A model generated the notes under the pieces. The model was not told the origin of the DNA and searched no databases. It saw only the letters and a program-made list of their open reading frames with translations. Both the position numbers and the translations under genes were made by a program. From Lunularia cruciata (Eukaryota > Streptophyta > Marchantiopsida > Lunulariales > Lunulariaceae), in contig OX419755.1 in the NCBI GenBank assembly GCA_948567375.1, positions 77,088,931 through 77,152,930 of the forward strand: a stretch of 64,000 bases of DNA, written 5' to 3'. Of this stretch, positions 30,560 to 41,189 are shown piece by piece (the first letter of the stretch is position 1; each line of letters opens with the position of its first letter).

Positions 30560-31560
30560 GTTGCAAATATCTGTTTGATTACAAGTCCAAATGATACATT
30601 CTTGGTCTCATTAGAATGGCTACCTGGAGGTGACCATTGGAGTGGAACTTTGTCATGATACCATGAAATTATGACCATTGGAATAAGAAGGACACCATTG
30701 GAGTAGAGTAGACACTTTAGGGCCAATATCTCCATGGCTGTAAGTCTAAAGGGGGAGTGCTTTGGTCTTGTTAGAAGCATCTTCTCAAGGGGCTTCCATA
30801 AAGAACTAAACTATGGTAGTTGAAGCTTATTCTAGTAGTTGGAGCAGAAGTTATGGCAACTTGAAAGTGACCATCAGAGTGAGACTTTGCCATGATGCCA
30901 TAACATTGCAACCCTCAAAGTGGTGCAAACACTTTGGGCCAATATCTCCCTTGTATACATCCAAATGATGTGTGCTTGCTCTTGTTAGAAACATCTTCTC
31001 AAGAGCTTTCAATAAAAACTAAAATGTTTGCAAAAGCTTTAGAGCAATATTTACAACTTTATAGCAAAAGTTATGGCTACTTGGAGGTGACCATTGGAGT
31101 GGATCTTTACCATGGCACCATACTATCTGAGTCAAATGACCATTGCAGTCAAGAGATCATTGGAGTCAAATGATCATCAAAGTTAGGAGATCATCAAAAT
31201 CAGGTGACCATCAAAGTGAGACTTCACCATGACACCATAACACCACGACCATCAAAATTAGATTATCATTGGAGTTAGAGTGATTATCTGAATTAGGTGG
31301 CCATTGGAGTGGAACTTCACCATGACACCACAACACCATGTTCATCAGAGTCAAAGCAACCATCATAGTGGGATAGCTCCTTGGAATAGAGTAAACATAT
31401 TGGGGTTGGGCTAACATCTCCATGGTTACTAATTCAATTGATTTGGTGCTTGATTCTCATGGGGTTTCTCCAGGGACCAAATGCATAGCATTTGGGGCTT
31501 TGTAGTAGAAGTTAGAACCATATAAAGACACCTATATCTAGGGTTGATGTGTGGCTTGTA
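30560..31560. repeat. Composite tandem repeat R1, locus A
   Basis: At least four diverged units, each combining ATCTCCATGGTTACAAGTCC-like, TCTTCTCAAGGGCTTTCCAT-like, GAAGTTATGGCTACTTGGAG-like and ACCATTGGAGTGGAACTT-like blocks. Unit marks (TTCTCAAG) occur near 30781 and 30990, and a diverged one near 31466. The TGACCATCAAAGT block is further amplified at 31080-31320. It is non-coding, and similar units recur at 57058-57440. Confidence 0.75.
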
Positions 31561-31867
31561 GCACCCATTTTTTCATGTGTGTGGTATTATGATATTTAGC
31601 TTGGTATTACAAATACTTGAGAGATATTATTTATATAGAGATAAAGGATATTCCACATTATTCATGATTAGCTAAAGTTATTTATAGCTAAAATAGAGGG
31701 GACCTTACTTTAGATGAAGCGGAAGAGATGAGCACCATGATTTTGGATTCTAGTGTATTGACTTGGTATTATTCTCAAGTGTTTTGCTTTGAGGAAAGAG
31801 TTGAGAACTCTTGGGACTGCCAGCCTTCTTGTTTTGGATTCCTCTATAGTCCAAGGATAGCCTATGT
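31561..31867. other. No gene seen
   Basis: AT-rich spacer with a short inverted pair TAGCTAAAGTTATTTATAGCTA near 31670; nothing else recognised. Confidence 0.5.
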
Positions 31868-32236
31868 GTAGGAATCCTTGACTTAATGGTTGGGTCAAGA
31901 TAAGATCACATGCTTAGTGGGATATGCCCATGTGGATGGATATTCCTTTATACTTTTTGACTTTACTTGACTTTTAGCCTAGTAATTTGAGTTACTCCAA
32001 TAATTAGTAACTTTGGTGTGTAACTATTTCACAAGTATATAAACTAGGGCTGAGGAGGTACTCATCATCCTTTCATCTACAACTATCTCTCTCTCATTGA
32101 GTTCTCTAGTGAGCAATATCTTGAGACTTGGAGTGTTAGCCTTGAGGAGTATGATGGGGTTGGGGTTCTTTGCCTTCTTAGTCCATGGTGCGCTACCATA
32201 ATAGCCATCAAAGATTCATTGTAAGTGAGAAACAGG
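31868..32236 (+). repeat. Repeat R2 copy B, candidate Gypsy-3 5' LTR
   Basis: Matches 12238-12620. TATATAAACTAG lies near 32036. The candidate LTR end TTAGTCCA at 32185 is followed by TGGTGCGCTACC (32186-32197), a possible primer site that is not the initiator Met type. The start could be TGGTTGGGTCAAG at 31876. Confidence 0.65.
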
Positions 32237-32458
32237 CTGGCTTACATTTTTGGTTCTGTTCTTGAGACCTCTCTAGAAGGCAAGATAATGTTTCGCGTAC
32301 AATTTTATATTCGACAGAAGGAGGCTATGAGAGCTCACTTGGAGAGAACTTTAGGGGAGGAGAGGGCTGAACTTATGTTAAAGAACTTGGACCCATTTGT
32401 ATACCATGTAGTTCATTATGATATCTTTGAGGTGATTTTGTTCATCTTGTACACATGA
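32225..32458 (+). CDS. Gypsy-3 leader ORF, diverged homologue of the Gypsy-1/2 leader protein
   Basis: 77 codons, just after repeat R2. Over about 45 positions it aligns without gaps to the Gypsy-1 leader protein: FYIRQKEAMRAHL against MYIQREQMRVSL, then a conserved Gly and Glu, a Pro at the same spacing, and VVHYDIFEVILFIL against MVIYDREWDLTIYIL (one gap near the end). It lies at the equivalent place, between LTR and gag. Function unknown. Confidence 0.62.
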   Translation: MRNRLAYIFGSVLETSLEGKIMFRVQFYIRQKEAMRAHLERTLGEERAELMLKNLDPFVYHVVHYDIFEVILFILYT

Positions 32459-33150
32459 GAGGATTTGGACAGATTGTGTGAGGTGGGTTGTAGATTTTGG
32501 GGATTACGGTGACTTTGGGTAAAATCTCAAGTTTGAAATCTAAAATTGAAATTTCTACACATGATAGTTTGGGTTATCCTTCAGTTATCACACTTGTAAT
32601 TATTGTGAGGACTACTATGTGCACTAAGCTAGAATTTTTGAAAGTTGATAGGGTAAATTGCTCCCGTAACTGCATGCTCTCTAGAAAATTTTACAGAGTC
32701 TGAAATTTATTCAATTTTCAGTGGATTATTCTAAAACTTTTCAAGAAAATTTATTGCATTATATCCTACCTTTTGACACAAAAATTAGAGAGAGATCATT
32801 CTTGAGCAGGGAGTTATGAGTTTTTAAAGTGAGAGGGGTGGTTTTCAGACCAAATCTGAGATATGTGTGCTGAATAGAAAGGTGCCTAGGCCAAATGGCT
32901 TGATAAAAAGCTCTGAAATTTTCTAGGGTAAAAAGCTTTGGAGTTATAATCAAGTGTGAAAAGTTTCAAAGAACTGTAACATACCAGTTGAGAGATTTGA
33001 GTGACATTGTGAGGAAGGGTCAATTCTACAGAGTTTAGATTTCATGCATGAAGAATGTGAGAGCAACAAAAAGCATGTTTGAGTATTTAGAACATGGAGG
33101 GTCACCAAGAGTGAAAATTAAGGCTATACAAGGTTCCCCATGGGTTTGAG
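32459..33150 (+). other. Gypsy-3 leader, no gene recognised
   Basis: A 690-bp stretch between the leader ORF and the CCHC ORF, with only short broken frames. It may be decayed coding sequence joining the two ORFs, which are on the same strand. Confidence 0.45.
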
Positions 33151-33387
33151 GTGATTGTAGGGGTGGATTTGAGGAAAAGAGAGTTTAGAATAGAATTTGA
33201 AGAGAGTGTTGAGAGGATCCAAAAACCTACACCACTTGGAGGAAAGGGTGAGTCTAAGTGTTTTCTATGTGAAGAGAAGGGACATAAGGTAGGTTCATGT
33301 CCATTGACTTTTGAGAGCAAGAAATTGAGGGAAAGGAGAGGCTTACTTGACTTAAACTCCATGGTAGCTTTGGTAAACTTGACATGA
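33151..33387 (+). CDS. Gypsy-3 ORF with CCHC zinc knuckle, upstream of gag
   Basis: A 78-residue frame with CFLCEEKGHKVGSCP, an intact CCHC knuckle (nucleic-acid binding), after a basic/acidic segment (VGVDLRKREFRIEFEE). In most Gypsy elements the knuckle is at the end of gag; here the recognisable gag core lies downstream, from about 33420. Either this is an extra 5' ORF product or the end of an older gag from another copy. Confidence 0.6.
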   Translation: MIVGVDLRKREFRIEFEESVERIQKPTPLGGKGESKCFLCEEKGHKVGSCPLTFESKKLRERRGLLDLNSMVALVNLT

Positions 33388-33419
33388 AATTTTCTATAGG
33401 AGTATAATTGCTGATTTTC

Positions 33420-35230
33420 ATCCATTAAGGAGTTGAATGCAATAATAGATCAAGGTATTGGATCATTGTTCCAAGGAGAGTTGGGGCTAGATGTGATGAA
33501 GAAATTTCAAGCTTTCATATCATACATGCATCAACAACAAGAGGATGAGAGATGAGAGCTTTTATAAATGAAAGCATTGCAAGTTGTGGTCAATAAGAAT
33601 GCTTAGTTTGAAAGAGATTTCAAAGCTTATGAGATTTATGAGTTGTAGATGGATGTGACCAGGTTTTTGATAAGAATAGAGTCTCCTCATTTGAATTTGC
33701 TTTCATACTTGAGTTGAGAGATATAATCAACAGGTTAGCACAAGCAAGAAGAGAGGATTGGCTACCTTTTGTACATGCATTGTTGGATGAGTTCTTTATG
33801 GAGGATTTTGAGAGGGTGGCAAGAAGATCATTTTTGGAGTGGATAGAGGGAGAAAATGAGCATCTAATTATGACTAAAATTTTGAAGGAGTTTTAGGGGA
33901 TGCTTGAATAGCTTCCTAGGTTAGAGAAGCTTAGTTTGGATGTAGAGAAGATTGAGTTTCTTGCAAGTTGCAGATCTTATGTTACATGAGAAACTAGAGG
34001 TAACTCTTTGGAGAACAAAGCCAAGGAGAGAGGCCTCACACCAATTGGAGAGATGCTGAAGATTACATATCATTGTTGACAAAGAGACAAGTGCATAAAG
34101 ATAAACCATTGTCAACTACACCTGTACTTGTTATTGAAAATAATGTTTCTCATGAAGAGCCAACAAGCAAGGGGAAGGTTGTGTTATCTAGTCCTAGGGC
34201 GGGTGACATTTTAGTTGAGGATATAGTAAGCATGTTCAAGGATCTAAAACTTCAAATGTCTAAGATTGAGGCTACAAACAAGCAAATTGGTAATGAGATG
34301 GTGAATAAACAGCAAGGAATTGCATCTAAGGATGGTCAAGGGTTGTATTTTTTTATGCATATAGTGTGATAGTCTGACTTATCAAAGAATTAGTATAGGA
34401 AATCTAAGAATCTTTGCAAAAAAGATTCAACTTCTCCAAGGATGGCCTAATTGATTTGAAGGATACAAATGACCAATGAAGCCAAATTTTGGCAAAAGAG
34501 GTTTGAAGAAGTTAGCTGAGGATATTCTTACTTTGCATGTAGTATCATTGGTGGAAGTTATGACTTGTTACATGCAAGTAGAGGACAAGGAGAAGTTGCT
34601 TGACATTATATGGTCACAAGTTCAAAATTTTATCCATATGTAGAATGTGTCTAGAGATGTACAACAAGGGATAAGAAATACTATCAAAAAGTCAACAAGT
34701 TTGAATGACTTGTTGATTTTATGTTTGTTCATGCTTACATTGCAAAGACCAAGTATGATATCTTGGTGGAGTAGAAGAGAGTGCAATATAACAATGAGGA
34801 ATCCCAGCCATCAAAGTGGCAAACATGAGTAGGAGGGAGACCTACATCAGAGCCTAAAGTGAAGGGGAAACAACCGGTTGGGAAGGACTACCATGAATGA
34901 AGGGATGGCTAAAGAAAAAACTCAACAAAAATTTAAAGGAGGTGAGAAATAAAAAGAGGCAAATTACCTCTGTCCACACTCTAATCTAAGATAGAAGCCA
35001 CAATTGATTTGAGAAAGATTTTGGAGGATAGGATCTTGACTCTTGGAATGGTGTAGAATTTACACTTTGGGAAGTACTTGGCATGGCTAAGAGGGATTTT
35101 CATCATGTGATAATTAATATAATCAAGCAAAAGTGCTATGCAGTAGAAGGGCCTAGGTTTACTAAAGCTCAAACTGCAGAATTTTATCAAGGAAGGGTAG
35201 TAGAAGATAAGATAGTGTGCTAAATTCCTT
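33420..35230 (+). pseudogene. Gypsy-3 gag, degenerate
   Basis: The clearest part is 33714-33896 (WLPFVHALLDEFFMEDFERVA, shortened here to the W-x3-V and F-x-x-D-F pattern, then FLEWIEGENEH). It is preceded by a segment near 33480-33560 (GELGLDVMKKFQAFI, Gln-rich) and followed by 34073-34369 (low-complexity, with VSMFKDLKLQMSKIEATN, a likely coiled coil) and 34600-34980 (FVHAYIAKTKYDILVE-like in mixed frames). Stops occur throughout. It ends where a solo LTR begins. Confidence 0.65.
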
Positions 35231-35236
35231 CATTTC

Positions 35237-35602
35237 TACAAAAAAACCAAGGAGAGAAATAGGAGAATGGAAGACCAAAGTCAAAGATCACATTGGGCCT
35301 CCAAATGCATAACATGAGCTTGGGATTTGGTATTTATAGTGAACATAAAAGGCTCTGAGAAGCTTCTCAAGATTCTTTCTAAAAGCCACCTTCTTAGAAT
35401 GCAAGCTAAGCTCATCTCGAAGCTTCCCAAGAAGCTTCCTCCTACAAGTTGCCTACTTGGCATACACATTATCCAATACTTGGAAGGTAACAACAAGCTT
35501 CCTAGATGCTTCTAGAACATTCTTATAATTCTTGGCTAATTTGGCTTATTTGCTACTTTGTTAGTCTTGACTAACTCATCAATAAACTCCATATTGTTAA
35601 AA
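35237..35602 (-). repeat. Solo LTR of the Gypsy-2 family inside Gypsy-3
   Basis: Read on the minus strand it follows the Gypsy-2 LTR: AACAATATGGAGTTTA at the start, repeated AAGCTTC blocks, CACTATAAATACC TATA box, AGCTCATG, and CTATTTCTCTCCTTGG near the end. The coding homology of Gypsy-3 continues on both sides. Terminal bases are eroded and I could not define a target-site duplication. Confidence 0.82.
35510..35522 (-). promoter_or_regulatory. Heat-shock-element-like motif in the solo LTR
   Basis: TTCTAGAACATTC is a perfect TTCnnGAAnnTTC array in the part of the LTR corresponding to the Gypsy-2 upstream region. GAAGCTTC pairs recur nearby at 35350-35430. Confidence 0.5.
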
Positions 35603-35639
35603 TTCCAAAGCTACCCATAAAAGCAATCAGGTGAGATTT

Positions 35640-36190
35640 GAGGATGAAGTTGGAGCCAAGGAGAAAGGGAGCCATTTTAGCTACAATCATTAGGTGAGAG
35701 CTACAATAGAAACACTAGTGAAGTTGGAAGGTTTGGATGAGCCGATTGTAGCTTTGATTGATCATGGTTCTACATTGAATCTTATTTCCAAGGATTTATA
35801 TGATGTGGGGCTATGATGTTTTGATACTTATCATGATTGCAAGGTCAAAGGAGTGAAAAGCAATAGAAGTGAGTTGCATGGAGCATGTTCTAATATCAAG
35901 GTGACTATTAGGGATGTTAATGCCTTCCAAAACTTCTTTATCTATGAAAAGCCTACATATCCCATCTTGTTAAGCTAACCTTGTATTAAGGGACTGAGAA
36001 CAAAGACCAAGGTTTTGGATGATGGATCTGCATATCCCTGGATAAGGATCAGGAATTGCAAAAAAACAGTCTTGACTATTTGTGCCAACCATCACAAGAA
36101 TAAGGACAAATTGAGAGATATGTCCTTACCCAAGATAAGGAGGAGTTACCTCAAAAATTCCCTTATCTTCTTGAAAAGGGGGTTTTTTGA
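35640..36190 (+). pseudogene. Gypsy-3 protease
   Basis: LDEPIVALIDHGSTLNLIS carries the active site as D-H-G-S (35760-35771), then ELHGACSNIKVTI, VNAFQNFFIYEKPTYPILL and TKVLDDGSAYPWIRI, the order typical of this lineage. Two stops (near 35813 and 35978) lie in an otherwise continuous frame. Confidence 0.78.
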
Positions 36191-36839
36191 GGGATGCCAT
36201 TACAAATCAAGAACATGGTGGCACTAATTATAAGGATTCTTGCTTCACAAAGACAAAGAGAAGCTCTTTTATATAGTTTTTTCATGTGTCATACAAGATG
36301 ATTTTGTATCATTAACTAGAGTCAAAGAATTAGGGGGAGAAGGAAGAAATTATGTATAAAGTATGTAGAGTGTGTTTGTGGAAGAAGAAGAAATGGAGAG
36401 GGAAGAACTTGTATCAAATTTTTAGAAGAGCAATATTTTGTATATGATTAAAGTAAGTTGTCCAAGATTATGATGATTTTGTGCAGATGAACAAAGAAAG
36501 AGTTGTACATAAATGCTCCAAGGAGGTTTATGATATAATGGATGATTTTTGCTAAAAAGAAGAGAATTTTTTGGTATCAAGAGGCAATGTTTGAAACAAA
36601 GTATAAAACTATCAACAAGAAGGTGAAGCCAATTGCTCAATTGCTACTTGTGGACTCAGTGCAACAGTTGGGATAGACAGCCAAGGAGAAAAGTCTTAAA
36701 GAACCTGCAAGGGTGGGTCATTGATTCACAAAGGAGCCTTTGAAGTTGCTAAAGATTGCAAAAGGATATCTTACTACAAATGAAGAGAAGAAAATATTTA
36801 CCAAAATGTTATCTAAACATGGTAAAGTCTTTGCTTTTC
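36191..36839 (+). other. Gypsy-3 linker between protease and RT, no domain recognised
   Basis: Broken frames rich in Lys and Glu. This is probably the decayed spacer before RT of the same element. Confidence 0.45.
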
Positions 36840-37510
36840 AACCATAAGAAATAGGATGTGTATATCTAGCTATGGCATTGCCTGTGATCATTTTCACAAT
36901 TGCACATGTTCCATGGAATTTGAGACCAATTCCTATTCTGAAAGCTCATTTTCCAAGTCTCATTTCTTTGTTTAATGAGAAGGTCCAAATGGGAATTTTA
37001 GAGCCATCTATAGCTCTATATCTTAGTAGGTGGTTTATAATTCCCAAGAAGAATTGGAAACTTAGGTTTATATAGGATATGCAACTTGTGAACCAAAGTT
37101 ACCATTAGGAACATGGATGAAGGTCCTATAGTGGAGGAGTTTGCAAAGGAATTTATAGGTAGGTCCATTTACTCAATGAGAGACATGTCTTCTAGTTATG
37201 ATCAATTTCAATTAGCTAAGGAGAGCAGCGATATTCACAATAATGAGAATGTGTACCTTACCTCAAGGAGCCACAAATTCTCTAGCCCATATGATAAGTA
37301 GTATGCATAAGCGTGTATGAGACTTCATTCTAAAGAAAAAAATTCCTTTCTTGGATGATGTACCTATCAAAGGATGTGAGGATGTGTAGAAATAGAGAAG
37401 GATGAGCGAGTAGATAGATCGGGTTGCAAGAAAGTTATTGCATATCATATAATAGATTCTCACAAAATTCTTTCAAGGTTGGAAGAAATATATGTAATGT
37501 TTTCAAGGTA
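36840..37510 (+). pseudogene. Gypsy-3 reverse transcriptase
   Basis: 36872-37075 is open (HVPWNLRPIPIL, NEKVQMGILEPS, IIPKKNWKLRFI). After a frame change 37113-37301 continues (EEFAKEFIGRSIYSMRD, SSYDQFQLA). The catalytic box is FLDD at 37348-37359, in IPFLDDVPIKGC. The Asp pair survives but three frame changes and several stops separate the pieces. Confidence 0.82.
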
Positions 37511-38290
37511 GAAACCAATGTTTGGAGTTCATGAAGTAGTGGCCATTTGTGCGAGTCATATGGTAGGAAGCCAAGTTCGGAGAAAGTGCAAGCCATAGTG
37601 AGCATTTACAAGATATGCAACATTAGGACAAAGATAAGGAGGTTTTTAGTGCGTGCCTTTTTAGGTGCTTCTAGGTATTTAACAAGAGTTGGATTCCTCA
37701 CTTTGCATAATGTAGTGGATCCTTTGTATCAACTATTGAGAAAAGAGGAGAAATTTCAGTTGGAGGAGAAGCAGTTTTGTTCCATGCAAGAACTGAAGAA
37801 ATTGCTAGTTTTTGCACCTATATTGAAGAAGGCATCATATAATGGAGATAAGTATGTCTTTCTTATAGTTGATACTAGCCCTATTGGTGTTGGTTGGGTA
37901 GAAGGACAAGAAGATGAGGATGGCCAAAGATATGTTGCCAGATTTGGTGCTAAGGGTTTAAACCAAAGGCAACAAGATTAGCATTAGGTTAAGGAGTTAC
38001 GGGGAATGGTTTTCATTCTAAAGGTAGATATGTAGTATCCTACAAGAGCACAATTGATGTGGAAATAGATTGTTGGCTAGTACTTGGTAGTGGCAAACAA
38101 TGATCACAAGTTGCTCAAATCTAGATATTTCTATGCTTAGGTGGATAGCATATATCAATACATTAAATTCAAATTTTAGGCACATTCATCAAGTGAGAAA
38201 TCTGGTGGCTAACATGTTATCTAGAGCAAAGTTCTATATTGAAAAAGAAATGATGGAAGAAGAAGATTGTGTTGGGGATGAATTTGTAGC
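37511..38290 (+). pseudogene. Gypsy-3 RT thumb/connection and RNase H
   Basis: 37547-37981 is open: CESYGRKPSSEKVQAI, FLGASRYLTRVGF, then FLIVDTSPIGVGWVEGQED (RNase H with the first Asp) and FGAKGLNQRQQD. After a stop the domain ends at 38100-38294 with MLRWIAYINTLNSNFRHIH and NMLSRAKF. Confidence 0.82.
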
Positions 38291-38309
38291 ATAACAAGTA
38301 TAAAGGTTA

Positions 38310-38615
38310 CTAGGGTGTCTATTGTCTTTGCTTTTGAGTCATTCTTTGAGAACTTGTTTGAAGGAGAATGGTTGTCAATCAGGAAGTACTTGACAACTCT
38401 AAGCAGAAAAGAAGGTTGGACAGGTAAGGTTTTCAAAGGGATTAGAGGAAAGGCATACAACTATTTCTTGAAAGAAGGAATTTTATGGAAGTATCTAAAG
38501 GGGACAAGTGGAATCCCTCGGAGAGTTGTTTGTGATCCTAAAACAAAGACTCAATTGATCAAGGCATTTCATGATAGTCTTTGGGTAGGAAATCAAGGTG
38601 TATGGGCCCTGAGTC
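38310..38615 (+). pseudogene. Gypsy-3 integrase N-terminal part, truncated
   Basis: Open frame with FEGEWLSIRKYL, KEGWTGKVFKGIRGKAYNYF, LKEGILWKYL, IPRRVVCDPKTKTQLIKAFH and DSLWVGNQG, the region preceding the zinc domain in this lineage. Homology ends near GVWA at about 38615, so the catalytic core is absent. Confidence 0.75.
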
Positions 38616-40190
38616 ATATGTGTTACAATACTAGCATAAATTTCTTAAATATAAGCATAATAAGAATAATTACTAATCTATGAATATAAGATACCTTTCT
38701 TGAATGTGATAATAACTTGGTCTTTGGAAATTTTATTTTACTTGTGTTAAGTGCAACCCAATGACTTATTGTTCTTAGGTATACTAAATAGAAGATTTAA
38801 TTTTTTTTTCAAGTATCTTAAGAGGTTTCAATGCTTCCCTTTCTTTAGGCCAAATTTGCTATGTATAAGTCATAAACTTCTTACTTTGTAAAATTGCTAA
38901 GAAGATGATAAATATTAGTATTTGATCATTGCTCACAAGCTAAGAAAGAATACATCCAACCTCTCTTGAACAAAGAAGCTAATTTTTGCACATGTGGCTA
39001 ATGAGTATTACAAGCAGATGGATATTTGAAGTTATGTATGGTCTTTCAAAATCCTTTGGATTTATTTACTTCCAACATTTTTTTGAATGCCAAATGACAT
39101 GCTAACTTACTATTCTTTACTTGGTATTATTTGTAAGATGTATCCACTCTTGAAGCCAATGGATATTACAAATGTATCTTAATATTGAATTTAAGATACA
39201 CAAAAATATATCTATGTTTTCAAATTAAATACATGGAAGACCTAAAGTTCTTACACATCCCTAAAACCAAAAAATTTGTTGAGTGTATCAACAAGTTTTC
39301 CATAAAATAATCTCTTTTGATAAAATTATATCCACTATATTTGAGAGACTTGTTTTGATAACTCTTGAAGATTCCTTTGAATGACATGGTTTATACAAGG
39401 TTTTCTTTAAACATTGTAGAGGTAGGAAAGATCTTATCTATTGACTTGGAGTTTCATGTTATTTTTTTGAGTGATTCCTATCACTAGGTGAATTGGTACA
39501 AGATAACTCCTAAATTTTAGATCCAAAAGAAGAAACAAAGAATGAACTTGAAGACTTGGAAGAATATGAGCTACTTTTATTTTTGTTGTAGAGGTTAAGC
39601 TCCACTTGGTGATGGAGAGAAATAGAAGTTTGTGTTATCACCTCCTTCATTGTCCTTACCTATAGAACTTGACTTTGTGTTAGAAGTGGAGGGAGATCTT
39701 AGTCTTTTGTTTGTTGTGCCAAGATCAAGAAAGATGAGAAGTTGAGAATTGAAGAAGTTTCTTTGAAGGTTTAGAAGAGGATTCATAGTTGAAAGGAGTT
39801 TTTGGATACACTTAGAAGCAAAAATCTGCCAAGCCTAAGATCTCTCTTATATAGAATCTTGTCTTTAGAGTTTATGCAATACATTTAGATAAAAAAAATA
39901 CCAAAGGTCAAGAATAAGAGAGAAGATGTGGGATCATAATATCTAAACTAGACACAAAGTATAAGAAATGCTTCAACTAAGGTATAGATATAATTATTTG
40001 CAAGTCCATAATAGAGATATTCAATATTTGAAAAATGAGCGTACAAAGCACTTCACTCTAACCATAGTAGGTCTACCTTATTGCTAGAACATAAAAGATT
40101 GCATACATGATGATTGTCAAGCATTTACTGCATGATAATATATATAAAATACACGTATTCCTTTTTGCAAAGATAGCCACTTTGTATTAG
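38616..40190. other. No gene recognised
   Basis: AT-rich, CpG-poor sequence with short frames only. The small minus-strand frame 39595-39786 is Ser-rich and probably meaningless. Confidence 0.5.
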
Positions 40191-40199
40191 TCCTTATTC

Positions 40200-41185
40200 A
40201 TCTTTCATAGCTTGTATCAATGGATAGATGTTTTGAATGCATTTAAGGATTTCAATGAAAATATTGTCAGAGTTGGGCTGTGGTACAACACAAACTTCAA
40301 GAATGTTAGCAAATATCATATTACCAACAAGTAAGAGATGTGTGCAATTTGCTTCTAGTCTGAAGATGGCAAGATGCACATAGAGCTATTTGGCTAGTGC
40401 AATAAGGTGAATAAGGAAGTCCTTAGTACGATAGAGGCTCTGGCCTATATGTACAAGATTATCCTTGACAATGAGAAGTTAGCAAACATCTATCACAAGC
40501 CACAAAAGTTAATTGATGAGTTGATTGTTACTTCTAAAAGCAACATTTAGGTAAGAGATTATATTTTGGTTGGTGAACCATGTTAGTTTGTGCATTACAA
40601 GTGGGAGATCACCGTATAGCTATCAAGAGGGACCTTCAGTTGTACTTGTGCTTGGTTTCTCTAGTCATTCTCTTGAAGATTGTACCAAGATAGACTTTGA
40701 GAATTACAAATGGAGTACTTTATAATAAGTATGTAGAACATATAGAATACTTAGATGATGATGCTTTCATTAAGTTTGTTGTGCATTTTGTTGAGGTTGG
40801 GTAAAGTGAAGTTATTGGAAAGAAGAAGCTCTTAAAGGTCAATAAGAAGAAATTCTTATTTGAAATGTGTAGCTTTATCCTCTCTTTTATTTTGATCCTT
40901 TCTTGATGAACTTATTATTGGTACAAGAGTTTTTTTGAAGCAAAAGATATTTAGGGTTTGAGAAATTTTGAGGTATTTGGGTTTTTGCAAGCTAGTTTTG
41001 CTATTTTGAGATCCAAGGTCAAGACCAACAGGAGAGGTTTTGGTGAAATAAATGAAATTGAGGCAATCGCATTGACTAAAATATTAAAAGATTCAATTTG
41101 TGTTTTGGAATTTGGATCTATCTTGATTGCTCCCCAGATTTTGAAAGACATCAATTTGTATTTTAATCCAGATCTATGTTAGATA
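40200..41185 (+). pseudogene. Eroded long reading frame, unknown protein
   Basis: Three-frame reading gives a long run of protein-like sequence broken by stops: LNAFKDFNENIVRVGLWYN, VLSTIEALAYMYKIILDNEK, YHKPQKLIDELIV, VRDYILVGEPC, YQEGPSVVLVLGFSSHSLED, KYVEHIEYLDDDAFIKFVV, then KKKLLKVNKKKFLFEM, and finally 40958-41182 (open, 74 residues). Codon composition looks coding. I do not recognise it; it may be an accessory transposon protein or a gene fragment. Confidence 0.5.
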
Positions 41186-41189
41186 AATT

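Larger units (their letters stand above)
31868..38615 (+). mobile_element. Gypsy-3: degenerate element of a second Gypsy lineage
   Basis: Plus-strand order: LTR-like R2 (31868-32236), leader ORF (32225-32458), CCHC ORF (33151-33387), gag (33420-35230), protease (35640-36190), RT (36840-37510), RNase H (37700-38270) and the start of integrase (38310-38615), where it ends. RT and RNase H read differently from Gypsy-1 and Gypsy-2 (KTK..LRFI, IYSMRDMSSSYDQFQLA, VDTSPIGVGWV), and no chromodomain is present. A solo LTR interrupts it at 35237-35602. Whether R2 really is its LTR is inferred from position only. Confidence 0.8.

Noticed and set aside
37200-37350. Internal deletion in Gypsy-3 RT between the palm motif and FLDD
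   Set aside because: The spacing of about 49 codons is close to that expected; frameshifts explain the unreadable part.
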